Notes under the pieces: generated by a model
What the model was told of the DNA's origin: nothing
The model's input: the letters and a program-made list of their open reading frames with translations, nothing else
Database searches by the model: none
DNA from: JAVVTQ01 sp036653595
Lineage (GTDB): Bacteria; Bacillota; Clostridia; Oscillospirales; Ruminococcaceae
Assembly: GCA_036653595.1 (NCBI GenBank)
Contig: JAVVTQ010000032.1
Location: 1-17,676 of the forward strand
Length of the DNA stretch: 17,676 nt
Reading direction: 5' to 3'
Position numbers and translations under genes: made by a program
Shown here: piece after piece, positions 7,275 to 14,584 of the stretch
Layout of the letters: each line of letters begins with the position of its first letter
Numbering within the stretch: the stretch's first letter is position 1

Positions 7275-7322
7275 AATAAAACCTCCCTCGCTTTATAATA
7301 CAAGGTATTCAAAGCGAGGGAG
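7275..7322 (-). terminator. Terminator-like hairpin between yajC and the TIGR04086 gene
   Basis: A perfect 12-bp inverted repeat (CTCCCTCGCTTT at 7283-7294, AAAGCGAGGGAG at 7311-7322) encloses a second 5-bp stem (AATAC at 7297-7301, GTATT at 7305-7309) with a 3-base loop. Read on the - strand it begins six bases after the yajC stop and is followed by GTTTTATTTT, as expected of an intrinsic terminator. The downstream gene's GGGAGG binding site shares five bases with the 3' arm, so the same structure could also block translation. Confidence 0.7.
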
Positions 7323-7328
7323 ACGTAT

Positions 7329-7697
7329 TCATTTCTTTGTGGTGGTTTTTGCTTCCGCATCGCTGGGTTTGACTGTTTCTTCAAGATTGAACTTTTCGAC
7401 GTCCTGAACAGCCCATCTCTTAAAGCGTATTCTCGTGCGGTCAGCACCTGTTTCAAGGAGAACCGTTTCTTCCTTTGTGCTGACAACTATGCCAACAATG
7501 CCGCCGATTGTCGTGACACCGTCGCCGACTTCTATACTGTTGCGCATTTCAACTTGTTTCTTCTCACGCTTCTTTTGCGGGCGAAGAAGTACAAAATACA
7601 TAACTGCAAACATACCGCCGAGCAATAAAAGCGAACCCCATTGTCCGAAAAAGGATGACTGTTGAGCGCCATCGGCACCCGCTGCTAAAAAAAACAT
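7329..7697 (-). CDS. yajC: Preprotein translocase subunit YajC
   Basis: A 122-residue single-span membrane protein, an accessory part of the Sec translocon that associates with SecDF. A hydrophobic span lies at about 20-39, followed by the family hallmark LRPQKKREKK and the conserved block EVGDGVTTIGGIVGIVV. The C-terminal tail is Lys- and Thr-rich. GGAGG lies about ten bases before the ATG. The queA-tgt-yajC order is typical of many bacteria, but secD and secF do not follow here. It has its own promoter at 7729-7758 and is followed at once by a strong terminator-like hairpin. Confidence 0.93.
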   Translation of the reverse strand: MFFLAAGADGAQQSSFFGQWGSLLLLGGMFAVMYFVLLRPQKKREKKQVEMRNSIEVGDGVTTIGGIVGIVVSTKEETVLLETGADRTRIRFKRWAVQDVEKFNLEETVKPSDAEAKTTTKK

Positions 7698-7728
7698 CTA
7701 ATGTTTTCCTCCAAAATGTAATGTTGTA

Positions 7729-7758
7729 ATTATACACTATTGAACACAAAAACTGCAA
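7729..7758 (-). promoter_or_regulatory. Sigma-A-type promoter for yajC
   Basis: On the - strand, TTGCAG (7758-7753) is followed after 18 bases by a perfect TATAAT (7734-7729). It lies in the 82-base gap between tgt and yajC, which is otherwise AT-rich and without genes. It suggests yajC can be transcribed apart from queA-tgt. Confidence 0.55.
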
Positions 7759-7779
7759 CTATAAATTATTAATATTTGT

Positions 7780-8910
7780 TCATATCCTGGAATCCAACAA
7801 ATCCGTATATTTTTCCGCAAAGCTTTCGAAGGTTCCTTCGTCGAGACTGTCTCTAATTTTGAGCATAAGTTCATTATAAAAGTAAAGATTGTGTATCACC
7901 GCAAAGCGCATTCCAAGCATTTCGTTTGCCTTTATAAGATGTCGCAAGTAAGCTCGCGAGTACTTTTTGCACACCTCGCAGCCACAGGCGCTGTCAATCG
8001 GAGAGTTGTCCTCTATATATTTTGAATTGTTGATGTTCATTATGCCCTGCCATGTGAAAAGGTGTCCGTGGCGTCCATTGCGCGCGGGCATTACGCAGTC
8101 AAACAAGTCGACTCCGCGTCTGACAGCTTCAATGATGTTTCCCGGAGTTCCCACTCCCATGAGATAACGTATCTTATCCTTTGGCATGTGCGGCTCGACA
8201 ACATCGATTATGCGGTACATCTCCTCGGTTGGTTCGCCGACCGCCAGACCGCCTATAGCATAGCCGTCAAGATCAAGCTCTGCAATGCTTTTCATGTTGT
8301 CAATTCGGATATCGTCATAACAGCCGCCCTGGTTTATTCCAAATAAAAGCTGATGCTGATTGAGCGTGTCGGGCAGCGAATTAAGCCGGTTCATCTCGTT
8401 TTTACACCTTGCAAGCCACCGCACCGTTCGCGCTGCTGATTTTTCCACATATTCGCGCGGGGACGGGTTTTCGATGCACTCATCAAAGGCCATGGCGATG
8501 GTGCTTCCTATATTCGACTGTATTTGCATGCTTTGCTCGGGACCCATGAAGATGTTTTTGCCGTCAATATGCGAAGAAAAGTGCGTGCCCTCTTCGGTTA
8601 TCTTTCTCAATTTTGCAAGAGAAAACACCTGAAAACCACCGCTGTCAGTCAAAATAGGACCGTTCCAACATGAGAGCTTGTGGAGTCCTCCAAGGTGTCT
8701 TATAACATCATCTCCGGGTCGAAGATGAAGATGATATGTATTGGAAAGCATGACTTGACAGCCGACATTTCGCAAGTCATCTGCGGAAAGACCGCCCTTT
8801 ATTGCTCCGGCTGTCGCAACATTCATAAATGCAGGCGTCTGAAAGGTTCCGTGAACGGTTGTAAACTCGCCGCGTCTCGCAGTACCTGCTTGCCTTATTA
8901 ATTTGTACAT
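7780..8910 (-). CDS. tgt: Queuine tRNA-ribosyltransferase (TGT)
   Basis: A 376-residue enzyme that swaps guanine-34 for preQ1 in tRNAs with GUN anticodons (Asp, Asn, His, Tyr), a key step of queuosine synthesis. Key residues are present: the general base in ILTDSGGFQ (D89), the nucleophile D271 in LFDCVMPARNGRHG, and zinc ligands C309, C311, C314 and H340, spaced as in the Zymomonas enzyme. Substrate-pocket segments GINQGG and AIGGLAVGEP are intact. The ATG has GAGGT about six bases upstream. queA ends seven bases before it, so the two are translated from one message and act in successive steps of the same pathway. Confidence 0.97.
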   Translation of the reverse strand: MYKLIRQAGTARRGEFTTVHGTFQTPAFMNVATAGAIKGGLSADDLRNVGCQVMLSNTYHLHLRPGDDVIRHLGGLHKLSCWNGPILTDSGGFQVFSLAKLRKITEEGTHFSSHIDGKNIFMGPEQSMQIQSNIGSTIAMAFDECIENPSPREYVEKSAARTVRWLARCKNEMNRLNSLPDTLNQHQLLFGINQGGCYDDIRIDNMKSIAELDLDGYAIGGLAVGEPTEEMYRIIDVVEPHMPKDKIRYLMGVGTPGNIIEAVRRGVDLFDCVMPARNGRHGHLFTWQGIMNINNSKYIEDNSPIDSACGCEVCKKYSRAYLRHLIKANEMLGMRFAVIHNLYFYNELMLKIRDSLDEGTFESFAEKYTDLLDSRI

Positions 8911-8917
8911 ATTTACC

Positions 8918-9946
8918 TCAACTTATAAACATCGCGTCGCCAAAGCTGAAAAATCTGTATTTTTGGGCGACTGCATGTTCATAAGCCTTCATTGTATTTT
9001 CGTAGCCGGCAAAGGCGCTTACAAGCATGATGAGAGTGCTCTCGGGCAGATGAAAGTTTGTTATCAGCCCATCCATTACCTTGAATTCATAGCCGGGATA
9101 AATAAAAATCTCGGTGTCCTCCGCGCAGGAAACAATGCTTCCATGTCGCTGTGCAACGGATTCCAGCGTTCTGCAAGACGTGGTTCCCACACAAATTACC
9201 CGACCGCCGTTTTTCTTTGTGTCATTAATGAGCTCTGCCGTTTTTTCGCTGACAGAATAGAACTCGCTGTGCATTTTGTGCTGTGTAATGTCGTTCTCCT
9301 TTACAGGCCTGAATGTGCCCAAACCTACGTGGAGCGTCACATTTGTAATTCTAGTTCCGCGCGCTTTGATTCTTTCGAGCAGCTCGTCTGTGAAATGCAG
9401 ACCGGCAGTCGGAGCGGCTGCGGAGCCAAGCTCATTTGCATATACTGTCTGGTATTCACTGTTGTCGCGTATAGGCTCTGTTATATATGGAGGCAGCGGC
9501 ATTTTTCCGATTTGGTCCAACAGCTCAAAAAAAGGACGTGAGGTGTCAAATGAAAACTCGACAATTCTGTTGCCGTCTTCAGTTTCATCGACAATGAGAG
9601 CCGAGAGCGCGTCGCCAAAGTCAATAATGTGTCCTTTTTTTAGGCGTTTTCCCGGACGTGCAAGGCATTCCCATCTGTTAGCCTGGTCACGCTTGAGCAG
9701 CAGAAGCTCTGCGCTTGCGCCGGTGTCGCGTTTTGTGCCCAAGAGACGCGCGGGTATAACCTTGCTGTCATTTACAACGAGAAGATCCTTTTCATCCAGC
9801 ATGTCCTCAATGTCCGTAAAGGTGCTGTCACTGTAGCAGCCCGTCTTTTTGTCGAGGCATAAAAGTTTTGAGCTGTCGCGCGGAATTGCCGGATGCTGTG
9901 CTATAAGCTCTTTTGGCAGATTATAAAAAAAATCAGAACGAATCAT
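8918..9946 (-). CDS. queA: S-adenosylmethionine:tRNA ribosyltransferase-isomerase
   Basis: A 342-residue enzyme that transfers the ribosyl part of S-adenosylmethionine onto preQ1-34 of tRNA to give epoxyqueuosine, directly after Tgt. The start is set at the ATG at 9946, giving MIRSDFFYNLPKELIAQHP, the usual family beginning. AAGGAG stands about five bases upstream; the in-frame codons further upstream lack a binding site. Conserved blocks are VVNDSKVIPARL, GSAAAPTAGLHFT, HVGLGTFRPV and NFHLPESTLIMLVSAFAG. Length matches the family. It heads the queA-tgt(-yajC) run and diverges from dapA across 72 bases. No preQ1 riboswitch was seen upstream. Confidence 0.97.
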   Translation of the reverse strand: MIRSDFFYNLPKELIAQHPAIPRDSSKLLCLDKKTGCYSDSTFTDIEDMLDEKDLLVVNDSKVIPARLLGTKRDTGASAELLLLKRDQANRWECLARPGKRLKKGHIIDFGDALSALIVDETEDGNRIVEFSFDTSRPFFELLDQIGKMPLPPYITEPIRDNSEYQTVYANELGSAAAPTAGLHFTDELLERIKARGTRITNVTLHVGLGTFRPVKENDITQHKMHSEFYSVSEKTAELINDTKKNGGRVICVGTTSCRTLESVAQRHGSIVSCAEDTEIFIYPGYEFKVMDGLITNFHLPESTLIMLVSAFAGYENTMKAYEHAVAQKYRFFSFGDAMFIS

Positions 9947-9957
9947 AAATCTCCTTA

Positions 9958-9988
9958 TTGTGGAAATAAAAACATTTCTGCATAGAAT
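9958..9988 (+). promoter_or_regulatory. Weak candidate promoter for dapA
   Basis: TTGTGG at 9958-9963 and TAGAAT at 9983-9988 are separated by 19 bases, in the 72-base divergent gap between queA and dapA. Spacing and -35 match are poor. A better promoter is not evident, and no lysine riboswitch fits in so short a gap. Confidence 0.25.
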
Positions 9989-10018
9989 GAAGCACAATAA
10001 AACATAAGAGGTGCAAAC

Positions 10019-10906
10019 ATGAAAAAGCTCTTGTTTAAAGGCTGTGCAACTGCTATTATAACACCATTTTCAGATGATGGAAGCATTGATTTCAAATCCT
10101 ATGAAAGACTTTTGAAATTCCAGCTGGACAACAGTATAAAAGCAATTGTCGTTTGCGGCACTACAGGTGAAAGTGCCACAATGTCAGACGATGAAAAGCT
10201 TTGTCTCTTCGAGCGGACAGTCAAGTATGTTTCGGGTGCCGTGCCGGTTATAGCCGGCTGCGGAAGCAATGACACAAAACATGCAGCAATGCTCTCACAC
10301 CAAGCGCAAAAGCTCGGAGCAGACGCTTTGCTGCACGTAACACCATATTACAATAAAACCTCTCAAAGCGGTTTGGAGGCGCACTATGCCGCCGTTTGCG
10401 CGGCATGTGAGCTTCCGGTGATTGTGTACAATGTCCCCTCGCGCACAGGTCTTAATATTGAACCCGATACATATAAAAAGCTCGCAAAAATAGAGAACAT
10501 TGTCGCCGTGAAGGAGGCTAACCCAAACATAACGGCTTTTGCAAAATCGCGGCAGTTGTGCGGTGATTCGATTGCCTTTTACAGCGGCAATGACGACCTT
10601 GCGGTGCCGATGATGTCGCTTGGAGCTTTTGGCCTCATCTCAGTGCTCTCAAATATCTGTCCCGCAGAAACAGTATCAATGTGCGAAAGCTGCCTCTGCG
10701 GCGAGACAGACAAAGCGGCCGAAATTCAGCTGAAAATGTTTCCTATGATTGAAGCACTTTTTTGTGAGGTAAACCCGATTCCCGTAAAGTATGCGCTCTC
10801 ACTAATGGGAATCTGCAAGCAGCAGCTGCGGCTTCCTCTTGTCGCGCCGTCAAGCAGCTCGGCGTTGCGCGTGAAAAATGAGATGCAGGCGCTCGGTATT
10901 ATTTGA
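10019..10906 (+). CDS. dapA: 4-hydroxy-tetrahydrodipicolinate synthase
   Basis: A 295-residue aldolase of the DapA family. It condenses pyruvate with aspartate semialdehyde, committing carbon to lysine, to diaminopimelate for peptidoglycan and, in spore formers, to dipicolinate. The active-site set matches E. coli DapA with a constant offset of four: T48 in CGTTGES, Y111 in PYYNKT, Y137 in VYNVPSRTG and Schiff-base K165 in VAVKEAN. The segment YSGNDDLAVPMMSLGAFGLI corresponds to the usual GGxGVIS region. The ATG has AAGAGGTG upstream. It stands alone on the + strand between queA and tyrS. Its last eight bases overlap the end of tyrS, so any terminator must lie within tyrS coding sequence. Confidence 0.95.
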   Translation: MKKLLFKGCATAIITPFSDDGSIDFKSYERLLKFQLDNSIKAIVVCGTTGESATMSDDEKLCLFERTVKYVSGAVPVIAGCGSNDTKHAAMLSHQAQKLGADALLHVTPYYNKTSQSGLEAHYAAVCAACELPVIVYNVPSRTGLNIEPDTYKKLAKIENIVAVKEANPNITAFAKSRQLCGDSIAFYSGNDDLAVPMMSLGAFGLISVLSNICPAETVSMCESCLCGETDKAAEIQLKMFPMIEALFCEVNPIPVKYALSLMGICKQQLRLPLVAPSSSSALRVKNEMQALGII

Positions 10907-12119
10907 ATGCGCGGTGGAAAATCTTCTTTCCTTTTTTGATTATTGCACCGTCGCCGCAAAACTCATTCTCGCCTATCTTTGAGAATACATCGGTGACCTT
11001 CTCATTGCCCAAGGAGATGCCGCCCTGCTCTACAAGGCGCCTAGCCTCACCCCTGGATGCGGCTAGGCCACACTTTACGATAAGATCAAGCACATCAATG
11101 GTTCCGTTTTCAAAATCCGAATCCATCAGCTGCGTGGAGGGCATGGATTTTAAATCTCCGCCTGTGGAGAAAAGTGCCTTTGCGGCGTCTAAAGCATTTT
11201 TGGCATCCGCCTCGCTGTGCACGGTTTTTGTGAGGTCATAGGCGAGCATCTCCTTGGCCTCGTTGATATTGCTGTCCTTGTCGTCGTATTTTGCGATGAC
11301 ATCCAGAGGGATATCCGTGAGCAGTCTAAGGCAGTTTGTGACGTCACCGTCATCGATATTTCTCCAATATTGAAAGAACTCATAAGGCGATGTTTTCTCC
11401 GGATTGAGCCAGACTGCGCCGCTCTCCGTTTTTCCCATTTTTTTGCCTTCCTTGGTTGTCAGCAGCGTAAAGGTCATGCCATATACCTCTTCTGCCGTCA
11501 CTCTGCGAACAAGGTCGACACCGCCCAAAATATTTGACCACTGGTCATTGCCGCCAAGCTCCATTTTGCAGCCATATTTTCTGTAGAGGTGCAAAAAGTC
11601 ATAGCTCTGCATCAGCATGTAGTTGAACTCAATAAATGAGAGTCCTTTTTCGAGGCGTGTCTTAAAGCATTCTGCCGTGAGCATGCGGTTCACTGAGAAG
11701 TGAACACCGATTTCACGCAGAAAATCGAGATACTTAACCTCACACAGCCAATCCTTGTTGTGCACGACGAGAGCTTTCCCCTCGGAGAGATCCACAAACT
11801 TAGACATCTGCTTCAAAAAGCACTCCGAATTGTGAGCTATATCCTCAGGAGAGAGCATCTTGCGCATGTCTGTTTTACCTGTGGGATCTCCCACAAGCGT
11901 CGTGCCGTCGCCAATTAGGATAATTGGCATATGTCCGGCGTTTTGCATTCTGCGCATGATGACAAGCTGTAAATAGTGTCCCACATGCAAGCTGTCCGCT
12001 GTGGTGTCAAAGCCTATATAAAACGCGACCTTCTCTTTGCCGAGAGCTTCTCTTATTTTTTCCTCGTTTGTGGTCTGTTCGACAAGCCCGCGTTCTTTGA
12101 GCACGTCATAGATATTCAT
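10899..12119 (-). CDS. tyrS: Tyrosine--tRNA ligase
   Basis: A 406-residue class I aminoacyl-tRNA synthetase that charges tRNA-Tyr. The Rossmann core shows YIGFDTTADSLHVGHY with the HIGH motif as HVGH at 45-48. The tyrosine pocket lies at YDFLHLYRKYGCKMELGGND. The KMSKS loop is KMGKT at 227-231, as in other bacterial TyrS. A C-terminal S4 RNA-binding domain covers about 340-406 (IDVLDLIVKCGLAASRGEAR). The ATG at 12119 is chosen because GGAGGA lies just upstream; a TTG at 12131 is part of that site. Expression is controlled by the T-box leader directly upstream. The 3' end overlaps dapA by eight bases, tail to tail. Confidence 0.97.
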   Translation of the reverse strand: MNIYDVLKERGLVEQTTNEEKIREALGKEKVAFYIGFDTTADSLHVGHYLQLVIMRRMQNAGHMPIILIGDGTTLVGDPTGKTDMRKMLSPEDIAHNSECFLKQMSKFVDLSEGKALVVHNKDWLCEVKYLDFLREIGVHFSVNRMLTAECFKTRLEKGLSFIEFNYMLMQSYDFLHLYRKYGCKMELGGNDQWSNILGGVDLVRRVTAEEVYGMTFTLLTTKEGKKMGKTESGAVWLNPEKTSPYEFFQYWRNIDDGDVTNCLRLLTDIPLDVIAKYDDKDSNINEAKEMLAYDLTKTVHSEADAKNALDAAKALFSTGGDLKSMPSTQLMDSDFENGTIDVLDLIVKCGLAASRGEARRLVEQGGISLGNEKVTDVFSKIGENEFCGDGAIIKKGKKIFHRAFK

Positions 12120-12148
12120 GTTTTCCTCCAATAATATTAGTTTATAAT

Positions 12149-12192
12149 ATAAATAAAAACGCCCTAATGCTGATTACTCAACAAAAGGGCGT
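12149..12192 (-). terminator. Intrinsic terminator of the tyrS T-box leader
   Basis: On the - strand, ACGCCCT (12192-12186) and AGGGCGT (12165-12159) pair perfectly around a 20-base loop. A T-rich run follows (TTTTTATTT from 12159). In the T-box mechanism this terminator forms when tRNA-Tyr is charged. The alternative antiterminator uses the T-box sequence and the 5' part of this stem. It ends about 30 bases before the tyrS start. Confidence 0.8.
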
Positions 12193-12412
12193 ATTTTTTA
12201 TACGCGGTACCACCTTTTTCGCAGCTTGCTCACACAAGCCGCCTTTGCAGGTCCAAAGACCTCTGCTGTAACGTGCAGGCACGGCGGACATTCCGCAGCT
12301 CTAGGACTGTAAATTCACATATGTGGCGCGCTCCCTCTCACCCTTGCGGAAGCTCTCTTTTGCTGCGCACACAGCTGCTACTCGATTCCTGTCTCAGCTT
12401 TTTTAATATTAT
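12149..12412 (-). promoter_or_regulatory. Tyrosine-specific T-box riboswitch
   Basis: This leader of about 265 bases carries the T-box sequence AGGTGGTACCGCG at 12215-12203 on the - strand, followed by the terminator. Upstream are stem I features, including the AGAGAGC ... GGTGAGAGG apical-loop pattern and a specifier loop, GAATTTACAGTCCTAGAGC. The best-aligned specifier codon is TAC at 12311-12309, which encodes tyrosine and agrees with the gene controlled. Uncharged tRNA-Tyr would pair with the specifier and the T-box bulge, stabilise the antiterminator and allow tyrS to be read. The short GCGTA/TACGC pairing around 12206-12190 fits the antiterminator helix. The specifier assignment is by pattern and context; a full fold was not computed. 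Confidence 0.85.
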
Positions 12413-12418
12413 TAATAT

Positions 12419-12447
12419 AGCATATCCGAGAATTTTTGATTTGTCAA
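12419..12447 (-). promoter_or_regulatory. Sigma-A-type promoter of the tyrS leader, overlapping the recN stop
   Basis: On the - strand a perfect TTGACA (12447-12442) is followed after exactly 17 bases by TATGCT (12424-12419). The -35 box overlaps the recN stop codon at 12446-12444. Transcription should start near 12412, which is where the T-box leader structure begins. tyrS is therefore likely an independent unit, although read-through from recN is possible. Confidence 0.65.
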
Positions 12448-14114
12448 TCTTTTTCGGCAAGCTCCAGCATTTCAGCTGCATTTGACAGTGACGTCTGCGT
12501 TATTTTGTCGCCGGAAACTATGCGAGCAAGCTCGCTGACGCGTTCTGAGCGCTCCAGAGTAGAAATGCTTGTATATGTGCGCTCGTCCCTGACAGATTTT
12601 TCTATTCTGAGATGCACATCGGCATAGGCGGCAACCTGTGCAGAGTGAGTGACACAAATAATCTGGCGGCATTTTGAAACCTGTTTTAGCTTATGCCCGA
12701 TTTTTTGTGCACCGGAGCCGCTGACACCGGTGTCAATCTCGTCAAATATGAGCGTAGGGGTGTTGTCCACGTCGGCCAAAGCGTTTTTCAAGGCGAGCAT
12801 AATTCTCGAAAGCTCGCCACCTGAGGCGATTTTCGAGAGAGGCTTTGGCGGCTCTCCCACGTTCGTTGATATGAAAAACTCTATTGTGTCAAATCCGTTT
12901 GGTGTGAGCTGGCTGCGCTTGCAGTCAACGACGATTTTAACGTTTGGCATGTTTAAAAAGGACAGCTCTTCCTTGATTTTGTTTTCGAATATAGGAAAAG
13001 ACGCATGGCGTATGTCGGAAATGGCATCGGCCTCACTGTTTGCGAGCTTTAAAAGCTCATCATACTGACTGTTTAGCTTTTTAAGCTGTTCTTCCGCACT
13101 TTCAATTGTAGCAAGCTCATCTTCCGACTTTCCCAGAAAAGATAAAATATCTTCTATAGTTTCGCCATACTTGCGCTTGAGCTTGTAAATAAGGTCAATG
13201 CGCTCGTCAACCTCGGCGACGGCGGCGGCATCAAAATCAAAATCATCGAGATAGTCCGTCAGCTCTTCGGCGATATCGCGCTGCAAATAATATGTATCGC
13301 GCAGGCGAAGCGCCCAGTCTGAAATATTCTTTGAGCAGTCGCTGACAGATTCCAGACTGTCGGCTGCGGCAAAAACCATGTCGAGCGCGCCTTGACCCTC
13401 TTCCCCACCGAAAAGGAGTTCATGGGAACTTTCGAGGGCTTCGAGGATTTTTTCGGAGTTTTTAATCAGATTTCTCTTGTCTGAAAGCTCCTTGTCCTCG
13501 CCCTCAATAAGCTCTGCCTTTCGGATTTCGTCGATTTGGTAGGAAAGCAAGTCTATCCTGCGCTCTTTTTCCGCTTCGTCAAATGTCAGCTTGTCAATCG
13601 CTCTTTTTGTAGAGGCGAGTTTTGAATATGTTTCTCTGTATGCGCAAAGACGGTCATCGATTTCGCAAAAACTGTCGATAATAGTGATATGCTTTTGCGG
13701 ATTTAATAGCGACTGATTGTCATGCTGTCCGTGAATGTTTATGAGATCGTTGCAGATATCGCGCACTGTCGCGGCTGTGGCGGGCTTGCCGTTAATTCTG
13801 CATTGACTTTTTCCGTCGGCTGAGATTTCTCTGTATAGCACAAGCTCTCCGCCATCGCAATCATACCCCTCTTCGCCGATGCGTTTGGCAAGGAGGCCGT
13901 CGATGCCGTCAAACATCGCCCATATAACCGCCTTGTCTGCGCCGTTTCTGACAATTTCACGCGTCGTCCTGTTGCCAAGTATCGCGTTTATGGAATCAAT
14001 CAGTATGGATTTTCCGGCGCCTGTCTCTCCGGTGAGAATATTAAGCCCCGAAAAAAATTGAACTGCGGCTTTCTGTATCACCGCAACATTTTCAATATTG
14101 AGTTCGCGAAGCAT
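12444..14114 (-). CDS. recN: DNA repair protein RecN
   Basis: A 556-residue SMC-like ATPase that gathers at double-strand breaks and helps tether DNA ends. Walker A is GETGAGKS at 29-36. The middle of the protein (about 150-380) is rich in charged heptad-like sequence expected of a coiled coil. The ABC-type signature SGGELSRIM lies at about 431-439 and Walker B LIFDEIDTGVSG at about 455-466, followed by the CVTHSAQVAAYAD His loop. Length is normal. GAGGT lies about six bases before the ATG. argR ends eight bases upstream, so it belongs to the dxs-tlyA-nadK-argR-recN operon. The usual Bacillus neighbours spoIVB and spo0A do not follow; tyrS does. Confidence 0.96.
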   Translation of the reverse strand: MLRELNIENVAVIQKAAVQFFSGLNILTGETGAGKSILIDSINAILGNRTTREIVRNGADKAVIWAMFDGIDGLLAKRIGEEGYDCDGGELVLYREISADGKSQCRINGKPATAATVRDICNDLINIHGQHDNQSLLNPQKHITIIDSFCEIDDRLCAYRETYSKLASTKRAIDKLTFDEAEKERRIDLLSYQIDEIRKAELIEGEDKELSDKRNLIKNSEKILEALESSHELLFGGEEGQGALDMVFAAADSLESVSDCSKNISDWALRLRDTYYLQRDIAEELTDYLDDFDFDAAAVAEVDERIDLIYKLKRKYGETIEDILSFLGKSEDELATIESAEEQLKKLNSQYDELLKLANSEADAISDIRHASFPIFENKIKEELSFLNMPNVKIVVDCKRSQLTPNGFDTIEFFISTNVGEPPKPLSKIASGGELSRIMLALKNALADVDNTPTLIFDEIDTGVSGSGAQKIGHKLKQVSKCRQIICVTHSAQVAAYADVHLRIEKSVRDERTYTSISTLERSERVSELARIVSGDKITQTSLSNAAEMLELAEKD

Positions 14115-14122
14115 GTTTTACC

Positions 14123-14581
14123 TCAATCCTTATATAAGAGCACGTTTAGTTTATCGACGAGACTATGTGCATCGTCTTGTGTTTCCACTGCTGCAAAAAT
14201 CGTGTCGTCTCCGGCAATTGTGCCGACTATATGCGTGAACCTCATACTGTCCAAGGCCGCACATGCCGCATTTCCCATCCCGGTATAGCATTTTAAGACC
14301 ACGAGATTTCCGGCCTTTGCGACTGAAATCACAGACTCTGTGAATATAGTTCTGAACTTGTCGGAAAACTCATTTTCATCGTCCTTGGCCGCAACGTAAT
14401 AGCGCGAAATTCCGTTTTTGTCAGTTATCTTGCTGAGGCGAAGTTCCTTTATATCGCGTGAAATTGTTGCCTGTGTCACATTGAAGCCGTGCTTTTTAAG
14501 CTCACACAACAGTTCGTCTTGCGTTGTGACAGATTTTTCAGTGACAAGGTTTAAAATCAGGTCAAGTCGCTGCTTCTTCAT
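14123..14581 (-). CDS. argR: Arginine repressor ArgR/AhrC
   Basis: A 152-residue arginine-sensing transcription factor. The N-terminal winged helix contains TQATISRDIKELRLSKI at 36-52, the DNA-reading helix of the family. The C-terminal domain has GTIAGDDT at 120-127, where the paired Asp residues bind arginine and hold the hexamer. With arginine bound it represses biosynthetic genes and can activate catabolic ones. AAAGAGGA lies about six bases before the ATG, inside the end of nadK, and only three bases separate the two genes. No arginine genes or clear ARG boxes are in this window, so it acts elsewhere; its place before recN is conserved in Firmicutes. Confidence 0.95.
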   Translation of the reverse strand: MKKQRLDLILNLVTEKSVTTQDELLCELKKHGFNVTQATISRDIKELRLSKITDKNGISRYYVAAKDDENEFSDKFRTIFTESVISVAKAGNLVVLKCYTGMGNAACAALDSMRFTHIVGTIAGDDTIFAAVETQDDAHSLVDKLNVLLYKD

Positions 14582-14584
14582 GAG

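Noticed and set aside
8903..9541. A long + strand open frame (212 codons) opposite queA and the start of tgt
   Set aside because: It is a shadow of the well-conserved queA frame, with no matching family pattern.
10916..10937. A 5-bp stem with six T after dapA as a firm terminator
   Set aside because: The stem is weak, and the A/T runs are explained by the Lys-rich end of TyrS (KKGKKIF).
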